Below, in pieces: positions 1-8,465 of a DNA stretch of 15,752 bases. The DNA comes from Phycisphaerae bacterium (GTDB lineage: Bacteria > Planctomycetota > Phycisphaerae > UBA1845 > Fen-1342). Positions within the stretch are counted from its first letter, which is position 1. Each line of letters begins with the position of its first letter. Made by a program: the position numbers and the translations under genes. The DNA is taken from assembly GCA_022842805.1 (NCBI GenBank), contig JALHOX010000045.1, positions 1 to 15,752 of the forward strand, read 5' to 3'. Below the pieces are notes generated by a model. It was not told where the DNA came from, ran no database searches, and saw only the letters and a list, made by a program, of their open reading frames with translations.

Positions 1-1889
1 CTGCCCGCATCCCACCAGCAATCGATCACCTCGGTCACGCGTCGCATCCGCGAACCCGACGCGTGCGGGCTGTCGTAGGTCCATTCGTCGATATAGGGCT
101 TGTGAACGCGCAGATGCTCCGGGAACTCCTCGCCCCGATGCTCCGCGACCTTCTTCTCCCAATAGCCGCCGTCCGTCGCCCCAGGCTTCGCCCGCAACTC
201 GGCGAATGACCCGATCGCCTCCATCTTCCCCGTCGTCTCACAACGCCAGATCGGCAGCGGCGTACCCCAGTATCGCTCGCGCGAGAGCGCCCAATCCACG
301 TTGTTCCGCAGAAAATCGCCAAAGCGACCGTCGCGGATGTGATCGGGCAGCCAATTGACCTTGGCATTGTTCGCCAGAAACTCATCTTTGAACTGGCTGG
401 TGCGCACAAACCAACTCTTGCGCGCATACTGAATCAGCGCATCATTCTCCGCCCGCGGGCAAAACGGGTATTCGTGGCTGATCTGCTCCTGATGCAAAAG
501 CAGCGGCGTGCCCGCCGGCGTCTTGCGCTCTTTCAACTCGCGGATGATGTCCTTGTCGCAATCTTTGACCCAGCGGCCGCGATACTTCTCCGGCGCGCTG
601 CCATCAAACTGGCCATTCGGCGCCACCGCGCAGAACAGCGGAATCGCATCGAATCCGGCAAAACGCTCGCGTTCTCGCTGCAAAGCCTGAAAATCCACTT
701 CGCCGAACGCCGGCGCCTCATGGACCAATCCCGTGCCGCTGTCGATCGTCACAAAATCCGCCGCGATGACGCGCCAGCCGATGACTTCGTCACCGCCGGC
801 GCGCAATTCCTCGACGCGCTCTCCGAGCGGCGCATCGGCGGCGTTATGCACATGCGGATTCCCCAACTCAAAATACTCACTGGGCACCCGCGCGTAGTTA
901 ACCTCCGGCAACGGCGGCACATATCGCAACCCCACCAGATCCGCCCCCTTGCAGGTCGCGACCGTCTTCAGCTCCCGCCGCACCTTCTTCGCCAGGCCCT
1001 CCACCAGCGCCGCCGCGACATACAGATACTCCGCCCCATGCGTTCCATCGCCCGGATCTTCCACGAGCGCATAGTCCAATTCCGGATGCACCGCGGCGAA
1101 GTGGTTACTCAGCAGCGTCCAAGGCGTCGTCGTCCAGACCAGCAACGAAGTCCGCCCATCAGCGCCCGCCACCGATTCGTGCGGCGCCCGCCCCGCGTAC
1201 TGCGCGCCATGCACACGCGACGCGCTCTTCGATGCGCTCTTCGACTGCACGGGAAACTTCACATACACCGAAGGATCATCAACCGTGCGGTAGCCCTCGC
1301 CCACTTCCCCGCTGGACAAGGCCGTTCCGCCCTGCGCCCACCACCAGACGACCTTATGCCCCTGGTATAGAAGCCCGCGATCGAACAGTTGCTTCAGCCC
1401 CCACCAAACGCTCTCCACATAGCTCTGGTGATAGGTGACATACGCTTCGTCGAGATTCACCCAGAACCCAAGCCGCTTCGTCATCTCCTCCCATTGCTTG
1501 GTATAGCGAAAGACGCTCTGGATGCACTTCAGGTTGAATTTCTCGACGCCGTAGGCCTCGATCTCCTCCTTGGTGTGGATGCCCAGCTCTTTGCAGACCT
1601 CCACCTCGACCGGCAGCCCGTGCGTATCCCAACCCGCCTTGCGATCCACCAGCTTGCCGCACATCGTCTGATAGCGCGGAAACAAATCCTTGATCGCACG
1701 CGTCAGCGCATGGCCGGGATGCGGCAGACCGTTCGCCGTCGGCGGCCCCTCATAAAACACGAACCGCCCGGCGTTGCTCGCCCGCCGCTGCTCCAGAGAA
1801 CGCTCAAAAATGCGCTCACGCTCCCAAAAGGCCCGCACGGACCGCTCGGCAGCGGGAAAATCGAACTTGCTCGGCAACGCCGGAAACAT
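1..1889 (-). CDS. ileS: Isoleucyl-tRNA synthetase, C-terminus beyond the window edge
   Basis: Class I aminoacyl-tRNA synthetase that charges tRNA-Ile with isoleucine and hydrolyses mischarged Val-tRNA in its CP1 editing domain (cytoplasm). About 629 codons are visible, open at the left edge. The N-terminus has the HIGH-type motif as HPGH at residues 57-60 in the context PPTANGLPHPGHAL. The editing domain shows WTTTPWTLLSN and GTGLVHEAPAFG. Further on come NWLPDHIRDGRFGDF, RDWALSRERYWGTPLPIW-like sequence (here NNVDWALSRERYWGTPLPIW) and EVIDCWWDAG at the edge. These patterns match the eukaryote-like (type 2) IleS, usually over 1000 residues; KMSKS would lie outside the window. The ATG at 1889 is chosen because GGAG (1898-1901 on the plus strand as CTCC) lies 8 nt upstream. 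A 12-nt tandem repeat in the CP1 insertion encodes KSASKSAS. The gene follows the 1932-3377 gene by 42 nt. Identity is secure; the type 2 assignment is from recognised motifs. Confidence 0.96.
   Translation of the reverse strand, partial: MFPALPSKFDFPAAERSVRAFWERERIFERSLEQRRASNAGRFVFYEGPPTANGLPHPGHALTRAIKDLFPRYQTMCGKLVDRKAGWDTHGLPVEVEVCKELGIHTKEEIEAYGVEKFNLKCIQSVFRYTKQWEEMTKRLGFWVNLDEAYVTYHQSYVESVWWGLKQLFDRGLLYQGHKVVWWWAQGGTALSSGEVGEGYRTVDDPSVYVKFPVQSKSASKSASRVHGAQYAGRAPHESVAGADGRTSLLVWTTTPWTLLSNHFAAVHPELDYALVEDPGDGTHGAEYLYVAAALVEGLAKKVRRELKTVATCKGADLVGLRYVPPLPEVNYARVPSEYFELGNPHVHNAADAPLGERVEELRAGGDEVIGWRVIAADFVTIDSGTGLVHEAPAFGEVDFQALQRERERFAGFDAIPLFCAVAPNGQFDGSAPEKYRGRWVKDCDKDIIRELKERKTPAGTPLLLHQEQISHEYPFCPRAENDALIQYARKSWFVRTSQFKDEFLANNAKVNWLPDHIRDGRFGDFLRNNVDWALSRERYWGTPLPIWRCETTGKMEAIGSFAELRAKPGATDGGYWEKKVAEHRGEEFPEHLRVHKPYIDEWTYDSPHASGSRMRRVTEVIDCWWDAG
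1219..1242. repeat. 12-nt tandem duplication inside ileS
   Basis: Two adjacent 12-nt units, GACGCGCTCTTC and GATGCGCTCTTC, differ at one base. On the coding (minus) strand they add KSAS twice in frame, at about residues 216-224, in a loop of the editing domain shortly before the WTTTPWT motif. Confidence 0.85.
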
Positions 1890-1931
1890 GCATCCAACTC
1901 CAGACTGTTCAAACAGGTGCTTCGAGAATCG

Positions 1932-3377
1932 TCAGCGGGCGCCGGACTTCGGCGGCTGCTTCGGAGCGCGTTGCGGGGCCGGCGTCTGCCGCGCCGCCAC
2001 AAATCGCTTCTCCGCGTTTGCCTTGCGCGCCCCAAACTCGCGTTGCAGCGCCTCGGCCTCGGCCCGCTCCCATACCAGCCCGCCCGCCTGCATCCGCAGC
2101 ATGCGACCCGACGCGTCGGTGCGAATCTTCGTCAGATTCTCGGAAAAGCGCTCGACCAGCAAAAACTCAGCCGTCTCGCCTTCTCCGCCGTCGGGGCCGC
2201 CGAGCGCTTCGATCTGATACGCCTTCAAACGCCGCGTTTGCGGGTCATAAACCGTAAATGCGTGCGGCTGTCCCTTGAGTTCCGCCAACATGCCCGGCAG
2301 CAGCGCCACCCACGCCGCGCCCAGGTAATTCGCATCGACCGTAAACGGCTCGCCCGGCGGCGGCAGGTCCGGCTGCGTGTTCCGCGAAATGCTCGACACA
2401 ATCGTGTCGCCCTCGCGAATCACCTCGTCCAGCTTGATCAGCGGCCGAGCCCCCGCCATCGACTCCGGCGGCAACAGCACAGTCCGAAACTCGATCTGCT
2501 CGCTGGCGCCGTCGAAGCTTGCAAACGCGTCCACCGACGTCAGCCGCGCCGCCCCATCCGGCTCAAAATTCCATTGCTGCTCAATCCAGCGCAGCCCCGC
2601 TTTCTCGCTCTTGGGCATCCGCCCGCGCGAGAGCCTTTGCTCGACCATGCCCAGTTCACGCCCCTCCAGGAGAATTCGAAAGTGCTGCGCCGATTCCTGC
2701 AGCTTCACGTCTTCGCCGGCGCCGCGCAGCGCCGCCAGCAGCGCTCGCCCCCGGCGAAACGCCTCGTCGATCGCCGCGAAATCGGGCAAATTCCCCGCAA
2801 AATTCACGCTGCGCGCCAGCGTATCGACGTCGATCGCCGCATCCGGCTCGCCCCGCTGCGTCACCACCAGCGCCATCACCATCATCGGATTGCCGAGAAT
2901 CAGCAGATGCTGAGATCGCTCAGCCTCGCCCTTCACCAGCGACTGCACCTCGACCTTCGCCGCGCTCCGCGCCGCCACGACCCGTGGATGAGCCTCCACC
3001 TCGCGCACGCCGAAGACCGTCGCCATCCGCTTTGCGTACGCCGTACACCACGCCGCAAAATCGCTGACGCGCTCGCCGTGATAGATGTAAACCTCTATTC
3101 GCCTCATTCCGTCGGGCGAAACCCCGCGAAAGGTCGCAGTCGCGCCATCCGCCGCCGGCACCTTGGTCGAGTCATACTTCCACCCCTGCGGCACGACCAG
3201 GTCGTAGCCGAACTCCTGATCGAGGTACGCCCCGCGCGTCATGTCCGCGCCCGCCGGCGCGTTGGGCGGAACGATCGCCGACGCGCCCGCTTTCTGCGCC
3301 GACGCCTGTGTCTGCGCCAGCGCCACTGCAAGCAGCGCCATCACCCCCGCCCACATCTGGACCATTCGAAAAGCCAT
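1932..3377 (-). CDS. Exported protein of unknown function
   Basis: A 481-residue protein when started at the ATG at 3377. That start gives a clear signal peptide (MAFRMVQMWAGVMALLAVAL...) with a probable signal peptidase I site after ASA at residue 27, so the product is likely periplasmic or outside the cell. No lipobox cysteine is present. The first mature part (EFGYDLVVPQGWKYD, then a strand-rich stretch ending RRIEVYIYHGE) resembles the start of PsbP/DcrB-like domains, but this is weak. The tail is basic and rich in Gln, Pro and Ala (TPAPQRAPKQPPKSG). No catalytic motif was recognised. The frame continues upstream to a GTG at 3455, but that would bury the signal peptide behind a Gly/Arg-rich stretch, so I prefer 3377 although its Shine-Dalgarno is poor. 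It lies 42 nt upstream of ileS on the same strand, probably in one transcript, which need not imply shared function. Confidence 0.8.
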   Translation of the reverse strand: MAFRMVQMWAGVMALLAVALAQTQASAQKAGASAIVPPNAPAGADMTRGAYLDQEFGYDLVVPQGWKYDSTKVPAADGATATFRGVSPDGMRRIEVYIYHGERVSDFAAWCTAYAKRMATVFGVREVEAHPRVVAARSAAKVEVQSLVKGEAERSQHLLILGNPMMVMALVVTQRGEPDAAIDVDTLARSVNFAGNLPDFAAIDEAFRRGRALLAALRGAGEDVKLQESAQHFRILLEGRELGMVEQRLSRGRMPKSEKAGLRWIEQQWNFEPDGAARLTSVDAFASFDGASEQIEFRTVLLPPESMAGARPLIKLDEVIREGDTIVSSISRNTQPDLPPPGEPFTVDANYLGAAWVALLPGMLAELKGQPHAFTVYDPQTRRLKAYQIEALGGPDGGEGETAEFLLVERFSENLTKIRTDASGRMLRMQAGGLVWERAEAEALQREFGARKANAEKRFVAARQTPAPQRAPKQPPKSGAR

Positions 3378-3458
3378 AGAGACGCAGCATATCGACGCCG
3401 CCGACCCAGCGCAACCGCGACCAACCCCGCGACGCCCGACGCCGCTTCGACCCACTCA

Positions 3459-3483
3459 CCCCTTCACCCCTTCCCCCGTCCCC
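3459..3483 (-). promoter_or_regulatory. Four-run G-quadruplex motif upstream of the exported-protein gene
   Basis: On the minus strand this reads G4-AC-G5-AA-G4-TGAA-G4: four runs of at least four guanines with loops of 2, 2 and 4 nt. This fits the usual definition of a stable quadruplex. It lies about 80 nt upstream of the ATG at 3377 and about 55 nt upstream of the divergent glycosyltransferase start, so it could affect either promoter. On the plus strand it is a pyrimidine tract with two ACCCCTTC copies. The pattern is directly visible; the regulatory role is inferred. Confidence 0.55.
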
Positions 3484-3538
3484 GCTACCGTCCCGCGGAA
3501 CTACGGCGAAATCCCGCCTTCCCGAAAGGCTCGAAACC

Positions 3539-4717
3539 GTGATTTTTTCTTCGTTTCAATCCACCGGTGTTGCGGTCTGGGCCGGCTTCACTGCCCTGCT
3601 GGCTCTCGTCTGGCTCAAGCGTCACATCGATCTCGCCCGCGCGGGGCGAGAGCGCATCTTGCAGCCCGCCGACGCCGACAACGCCCCACAACCGCCGCCG
3701 CTGGTCTCGGTTCTCGTCGCCGCCAAGGACGAGGCCGCCAATATCGAGCGCTGTGTGCGCGGCCTGCTGGCTCAGGATTATCCCCGCATGGAGCTGCTGG
3801 TCATCAACGATCGCAGCAACGACGACACCGGTCGAATCATCGACCGCATCGCCGCTCAGGACCCCCGTTTCCGCCCCATCCACATCCGTGAGCTGCCCGC
3901 CGGCTGGTTCGGAAAAAACCACGCCATGCACGTCGGCGTCGAGCAATCGAAAGGCGAGATCCTGTGCTTCTCCGACGCCGACTGCGCCTTTGATGCACAA
4001 ACGCTCATCCGCGCCGCGGTCTCCTATGCCGCCGAGCAGCGGGTCGACATGCTCTCCGTCCTGCCGGTGCTCGAGGCCGGCACATTCTGGGAGCGCGTCG
4101 TCCAGCCCGTCGCCGGCGGCGTGATGGTCTATTGGACCCCGCCCCACCTCGTGAACAATCCGCGTTCCAGTTGTGCCTACGCCAACGGGGCATTCATCCT
4201 GATGTCGCGCCAGGTGTATTCGAAGCTCGGCGGCCACGAAGCGGTGAAGGCGACGCTGAACGAGGACATGCACTTCGCGCGGCGAATCAAGGCCCTCGGA
4301 ATGTCGCTGCGCGTGATTCGCAGCGCCGCGATGTACCGCGTCCGCATGTACGTCGGGCTCAATCAGATCTGGCGCGGCTGGACCCGCATTTTCTACGGCT
4401 GCTTTGGCAACTTCGCGAAGCTCTTCGCCAGCGTGTTGATGCTCACATTCGCCAGCTTGTCGCCCTACGTCACGCTGCTTCTTTCGCCCCTCGCCGGCCC
4501 CGACGCCGCCAAGCTTGCCGCGGCCGCGGTCCTGACGATCCTCGCCCAGCAAAGCGTGCTCTGGCGCTACTACCCGCTCTCGGGCACGCCCGCCCCCTAC
4601 GCCCTCACTTACCCTCTGGGGGCGTTGGTGTGCCTGGGCATCACGTTCAACGCGATGACGCGCCTGACCGGAGCGACGACGAACTGGCGCGGAACGGTCT
4701 ACGCCCGCGGGGCATAA
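3539..4717 (+). CDS. Membrane-bound family 2 glycosyltransferase
   Basis: A 392-residue GT-A fold enzyme predicted to transfer a sugar from a nucleotide donor to a lipid or membrane acceptor. One hydrophobic segment lies at about residues 8-26. The catalytic domain begins with PLVSVLVAAKDEAANIE (54-70), followed by NDRSNDDT (90-97), the metal-binding SDADC (145-149) and LNEDMHF (240-246) with the candidate catalytic ED. WRGWTRI (278-284) is followed by two or three C-terminal hydrophobic segments (about 295-320, 325-342 and 352-375). The closing NWRGTVY resembles the C-terminus of CruC/HpnB-type transferases acting on carotenoid or hopanoid lipids; the acceptor is not evident here. The start is a GTG, preceded by GAAAGG 9 nt upstream. 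It is the first plus-strand gene, divergent from 1932-3377. Family assignment is strong; substrate is unknown. Confidence 0.88.
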   Translation: MIFSSFQSTGVAVWAGFTALLALVWLKRHIDLARAGRERILQPADADNAPQPPPLVSVLVAAKDEAANIERCVRGLLAQDYPRMELLVINDRSNDDTGRIIDRIAAQDPRFRPIHIRELPAGWFGKNHAMHVGVEQSKGEILCFSDADCAFDAQTLIRAAVSYAAEQRVDMLSVLPVLEAGTFWERVVQPVAGGVMVYWTPPHLVNNPRSSCAYANGAFILMSRQVYSKLGGHEAVKATLNEDMHFARRIKALGMSLRVIRSAAMYRVRMYVGLNQIWRGWTRIFYGCFGNFAKLFASVLMLTFASLSPYVTLLLSPLAGPDAAKLAAAAVLTILAQQSVLWRYYPLSGTPAPYALTYPLGALVCLGITFNAMTRLTGATTNWRGTVYARGA

Positions 4718-4722
4718 CCGCT

Positions 4723-4734
4723 GGGAACGGGAAC
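4723..4734 (+). promoter_or_regulatory. GGGAAC hexamer repeat, possible ECF-type -35 region
   Basis: GGGAAC occurs twice head to tail just after the glycosyltransferase stop and about 187 nt upstream of the ECF sigma gene. GGAAC is the common core of ECF -35 elements, and CGTC at 4748-4751 could be part of a -10. The spacing (19 nt from the first copy, 13 from the second) does not match the usual 16-18 nt well, so autoregulation is only a possibility. Confidence 0.25.
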
Positions 4735-4811
4735 ATTGCCGCGTCCTCGTCAATTGCAGAGAATCGCTGCCTGTGTCTGGCTCAGTTCGATTAAGCTTTA
4801 CTGGTTCGACT

Positions 4812-4850
4812 GCTGTGCGGCGGTTCGCAGCGTGATCCGCCGCAAACAGC
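4812..4850 (+). terminator. Hairpin between glycosyltransferase and sigma genes
   Basis: GCTGTGCGGCGG (4812-4823) pairs with CCGCCGCAAACAGC (4837-4850): 12 base pairs in two blocks (7 and 5) with an AA bulge and a 13-nt loop. No T-run follows, so it is not a classical intrinsic terminator. It may end the glycosyltransferase transcript or act as a leader structure for the sigma gene, about 70 nt downstream. Confidence 0.4.
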
Positions 4851-4920
4851 CCGTGGTCGCACCCGCCATCCAGCGGCGCGCCGCTTCCATCGCCGGATCG
4901 GCGCGCGTCGGAGCGACGCA

Positions 4921-5535
4921 TTGAGCATGCCCGACGACCAGCCCAGCTTCGCCTCGCTTAGCGCCGCTGACACCATGCTGCTGCAGCGCTTGCAGGACGG
5001 CGAGCGCCAGGCCATCGCCACGCTGCAATCGCGCTATCGCGAAGAGTTGCGGCTGTTTTGTCAGCGCATGCTCTCGGGCGACGCCGCCGCCGCCGAGGAT
5101 GTCGTGCAGGATGTCTTTGTCGCCTGCTGCAAAGTCTCCGCCGAATCGCGCCCGACCACCAGCCTGCGCGGCTGGCTCTACCAGATCGCCCGTCGTCGCT
5201 GCATCGATCTCATCCGTCGCCGTCAGACCGAGGGCGCCCCGCGCCCGACCGCCGGCGCTCGCAAGGCCGCTGCCTACGAGGTCGCGGTCGATCCGCTGAC
5301 GACGCCCGCCGGCCGCGCGCTGAAGCTCGACCGCGCCGCCCACGTCCTGAAGCTGCTCGAAAATCTCGACGAAGACCTGCGAACCGTCATCATCATGCGG
5401 TATTTTCAGGATCTGCCGCGCGAGGAGATCGCCGAGGCCGTCGGCCTCTCGCTCGCCGGCGCCAAGGCGCGACTCAGCCGGGCCATGCAGATCCTGCGCG
5501 AGCAGATGGATCAGCTCGGCGATTCGGGCACCTGA
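4921..5535 (+). CDS. ECF-type RNA polymerase sigma factor
   Basis: A 204-residue sigma-70 family protein of the extracytoplasmic-function type, with only regions 2 and 4. Region 2 spans about residues 23-101 (AAEDVVQDVFVACCKV at 57-72, then LRGWLYQIARRRCIDLIRRR at 82-101, the core-binding and -10 recognition part). Region 4 spans about 142-195 with a helix-turn-helix (LPREEIAEAVGLSLAGAKARLSRA) for -35 recognition. The start is either the TTG at 4921, with GGAG 7 nt upstream, or the ATG at 4927, for which the spacing is 13 nt; I prefer TTG. Eighteen nt after the stop comes a gene encoding a zinc anti-sigma domain fused to a Ser/Thr kinase, which is very likely its regulator. Planctomycetes are known to link ECF sigma factors to Ser/Thr kinases. 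The family is secure; the exact ECF group is not assigned. Confidence 0.95.
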   Translation: MSMPDDQPSFASLSAADTMLLQRLQDGERQAIATLQSRYREELRLFCQRMLSGDAAAAEDVVQDVFVACCKVSAESRPTTSLRGWLYQIARRRCIDLIRRRQTEGAPRPTAGARKAAAYEVAVDPLTTPAGRALKLDRAAHVLKLLENLDEDLRTVIIMRYFQDLPREEIAEAVGLSLAGAKARLSRAMQILREQMDQLGDSGT

Positions 5536-5553
5536 CGCACGATCGGTTCGCCC

Positions 5554-8448
5554 ATGACTTGCGAGCAAATCGACGAACTCCTGCTCGAATATGTCGACGG
5601 CGACCTCGCTGAAGATCGCCGCGATGAAGTACGCCTGCACCTCGACGGCTGCCCTCCCTGCCAGGCCCGCCTCCGCAGCACGCGCGCGATTTTCGGCGAC
5701 CTGAGCGCCGCCCGCTCGCTCGACAACCGCGTTCGCCGCCCCGAAGCGCAGCCCAACGGCGCCGCGCTCGGCCCGGGCCATCGCGGCCTACAGACGCTCG
5801 GCGATTTCTCCATTGTGGAAGAGCTCGGTCGCGGCGGAATGGGCGTGGTCTACAAGGCGCGCCAGACCAGCCTGGGGCGAATCGTGGCGCTCAAGGTGCT
5901 GGCCAGCGGCGCGCTGCAATCCGCGCGCGCCATCTCGCGCTTTCAACACGAAGCGCAGGCGGCCGCCCGGCTGCACCACACCAACATCGTCCCGGTCTAC
6001 GCCCAGGGCGAGGCCGACGGACACTATTTCTACGCAATGGAACTGATCGAGGGCGCCCCGCTCAGTGCCATCATCCGCGCCGAGGCAGCCGCCAATCCCA
6101 CCGCGCGCATCATCGAAAAGCCGCACCCAACCGCCCCCGGCATCGCCGACGCGGGCACGATCGACGCCTCCGCGGCGCTGCCGAGCGCAGCGCCGCCTAC
6201 CACGGCGGCGCACACCGACACGCTCGCCAGCATCTCGCTCACCCGCGCCATGCGCACCACGCCGCGCTTTCGCCGCCTGGCGCGGCTTTTCGCCGAAGTG
6301 GCCGACGCCCTGCACCACGCCCACACCAGCGGCATCGTCCACCGCGATATCAAGCCTCAGAATCTGCTGCTCGGCGCCGACGACAAGCTGCACGTCACCG
6401 ACTTCGGCCTGGCCCGCCTGCTCGACGAACCGGGCCTGACCCGAACCCACGAAATGGTCGGCACGCCGTCCTACATGGCGCCCGAGCAAATCGCCCCCGA
6501 ACGCGGCCCCATCGACGGACGCACCGACGTTTACGCCCTGGGCGTGACGCTCTACGAAACCCTCACGCACCGCCGCCCGTTCGAAGGCGCCGCCTACGAC
6601 CAGATCATCCATCGCATTCTCGAAACCGAGCCGACCCGCCCGCGCCGCATCGACCGCTCGATCCCGCGCGACCTCGAAACCATCTGCCTGCGCGCGATGG
6701 AGAAATCCCCCGCCGCCCGCTTCCCGACCGCCGCGGCGATGGCCAGCGATCTGCAGCGCTACGCCACCGATTTCCCCATCGCCAGCCGCCCCATCAGCCC
6801 ATTTGGTCGCGCCTGGCGCTGGGTCAAGCGTAATCAGGCCAAGACCGCCGCCGGCGCCGCACTCGCGCTCGTGGCGCTGCTCACGCCGCTGCTGATTCAC
6901 TTCGTCCGTGTGCGCGACACGCGTCTGGTCGAGTCCGCCTGGGGCGCACTGCTGGACAATTATCAGCAAACCGACGGCCCGAAGGCGGAACTGGAGCGCG
7001 TCTCCTGGCTTTCCGGCCGCTCGCGCGAGTGGACCGTGGCCAAGGCGCTGACGCTGATCTCGCAAGATCCCGCCGCCAGCACCGAGCTGCTGCGCCCGCT
7101 CACTGCCAAATCGCCGCCCGACTTCGAAGCCGACTATCTGCTCGCCTGGGCCACGATGCGCGCCGCCCGCAGCGGCAAGGTCGAGCTCGAACGCGAAGCC
7201 ACACAATTGGTCGCCGATACCGACAAACTTCGCGCCAAAAGCACACACGCCGTCAGCGGCGCGGCACATTTCTTCCGCGGCCAGGCGCTCTTCGCCGAAG
7301 ACCCGGAAGAAGCACTGAACGCGTTCCGCGACGCGATTGCCGCTCATCCGCGCTCCTTTCCGCTGGCCATGGTTCACCGCGCTCGCTCGATCAACCAGTT
7401 GCTCTATCTGCGCCGCGATGACCGCTACTTCACTGAAGCCGAGAGCACGCTGAACCAGCTTCAAATGCTGCGACCCAAAGACCCCTACGTGCTCTACCTC
7501 CTCTCAACCACCTACCGCCTCCGCGGCGAAATCCTCGCCCGCGAAGCCGAACTCGCCCACGCCCGCGGCGACGAGCGCGAACGCGATTTGAGAAGCGATT
7601 TCGAGAAGATGCACTCCGAAGCCGCCGATTACGCCGCCCGCGCCATCGCCGAACACCAAAGCAGCCCCTACGGCTACATGGCCGCGGCGTGGGCCGCCGA
7701 GAGTCGTGGCGATTTCCGCGCCGCCGCCGATTTTTGGAACGCGCTTCCCACCGCAGCCCGCGAGAAGTCCGCCAGTGTGCAACAGGATCGGACCGTCTAC
7801 CTCATGCGGCTTTACTTCTGGCTACCCGACCTGCCGCGCGCCCTCGAAGCTCATCACCAGCGCTACGCCGCCACCCGCGAAAATGACCCCGACGCCCGCA
7901 TCTGGGAGGCGCTGCTGCGCAAAACCGACGGCGACGCCGTCGCCGCCGAGCGGCTCCTGCGCGAAGCCGCCGAGAAGTTCCAATCTCCCTGCGAATTCGC
8001 CACCCGCGTCGCCGCGGGCTACCAGATCTGCGGCCTCACCCCGCCGGCGGCGCTCTTCACCGCTGACGCCGCGACGATCCCCACATGGGAGAGTGTGTTT
8101 CTCGCTTACTGTCGCGGCGAGTCGACGTGGGACGCGTTGCAAACCGCGATCGACGCCGACAAGCCCACCCGCGACGAACGCACACGCCGCCTGGCGCGCA
8201 GCTCGTTTCACCGCGCCGCGCAAGCGCTTTCCGCCGGCGACCGCAGCGAAGCCCAGACGTGGTTTCGTCGCTCGGCAGAGTATTTTGATCGCGAGGGCTA
8301 CTGCTTTCGCGGACGAATGATTGCGGAAAAGCTGGCCCGCGACCCCGGCTGGCCCGGCTGGCGCTCGCCCGGGTCCGAGAAAAGCACGTCCCGGGCGCAC
8401 ATTTCCGGCGCTGCGATTTCGTCGATAGGGGCCCGGTCGATAGACTGA
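5554..8448 (+). CDS. Ser/Thr kinase with N-terminal zinc anti-sigma domain and exterior helical repeats
   Basis: A 964-residue predicted transmembrane kinase. Residues 1-40 form a zinc-binding anti-sigma (zf-HC2) module with C3, H29, C33 and C36 (HLDGCPPC). The PknB/Hanks-type kinase domain spans about 83-405: glycine loop GRGGMG at 92-97, ATP-binding K114, HRD at 263-265 with catalytic D265 and N270, DFG at 283-285, and GTPSYMAPE at 303-311. A low-complexity Ala/Pro/Thr insertion of about 60 residues (176-238) separates the hinge from helix E. One TM segment lies at about 431-450. The remaining 510 residues are helical with degenerate TPR-like units and probably face the periplasm. Translation is probably coupled to the sigma gene, as there is no good Shine-Dalgarno at 5554. 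Likely role: the zinc domain holds the upstream sigma factor and the kinase answers an external signal; this is inferred from the domains and the adjacency. All kinase catalytic residues are present. Confidence 0.93.
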   Translation: MTCEQIDELLLEYVDGDLAEDRRDEVRLHLDGCPPCQARLRSTRAIFGDLSAARSLDNRVRRPEAQPNGAALGPGHRGLQTLGDFSIVEELGRGGMGVVYKARQTSLGRIVALKVLASGALQSARAISRFQHEAQAAARLHHTNIVPVYAQGEADGHYFYAMELIEGAPLSAIIRAEAAANPTARIIEKPHPTAPGIADAGTIDASAALPSAAPPTTAAHTDTLASISLTRAMRTTPRFRRLARLFAEVADALHHAHTSGIVHRDIKPQNLLLGADDKLHVTDFGLARLLDEPGLTRTHEMVGTPSYMAPEQIAPERGPIDGRTDVYALGVTLYETLTHRRPFEGAAYDQIIHRILETEPTRPRRIDRSIPRDLETICLRAMEKSPAARFPTAAAMASDLQRYATDFPIASRPISPFGRAWRWVKRNQAKTAAGAALALVALLTPLLIHFVRVRDTRLVESAWGALLDNYQQTDGPKAELERVSWLSGRSREWTVAKALTLISQDPAASTELLRPLTAKSPPDFEADYLLAWATMRAARSGKVELEREATQLVADTDKLRAKSTHAVSGAAHFFRGQALFAEDPEEALNAFRDAIAAHPRSFPLAMVHRARSINQLLYLRRDDRYFTEAESTLNQLQMLRPKDPYVLYLLSTTYRLRGEILAREAELAHARGDERERDLRSDFEKMHSEAADYAARAIAEHQSSPYGYMAAAWAAESRGDFRAAADFWNALPTAAREKSASVQQDRTVYLMRLYFWLPDLPRALEAHHQRYAATRENDPDARIWEALLRKTDGDAVAAERLLREAAEKFQSPCEFATRVAAGYQICGLTPPAALFTADAATIPTWESVFLAYCRGESTWDALQTAIDADKPTRDERTRRLARSSFHRAAQALSAGDRSEAQTWFRRSAEYFDREGYCFRGRMIAEKLARDPGWPGWRSPGSEKSTSRAHISGAAISSIGARSID

Positions 8449-8465
8449 CTGTGCGATGGGATCGA

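Noticed and set aside
3378..3455. Upstream GTG start for the exported protein
   Set aside because: It would place about 26 Gly/Arg/Ser-rich residues before a good signal peptide.
1389..3542. Open reading frame of 717 codons on the plus strand
   Set aside because: It lies antisense to ileS and the exported-protein gene, reads as Arg/His/Pro/Leu-rich sequence without any domain, and is the usual shadow of GC-rich coding DNA.
3485..4921. Open reading frame of 478 codons on the minus strand
   Set aside because: Antisense to the glycosyltransferase, which has clear motifs; the reverse frame shows only low-complexity Gly/Asp/Val/Ala sequence.
5788..7464. Open reading frame of 558 codons on the minus strand
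   Set aside because: Antisense to the kinase; Gly/Ala/Val-rich with no recognisable domain.
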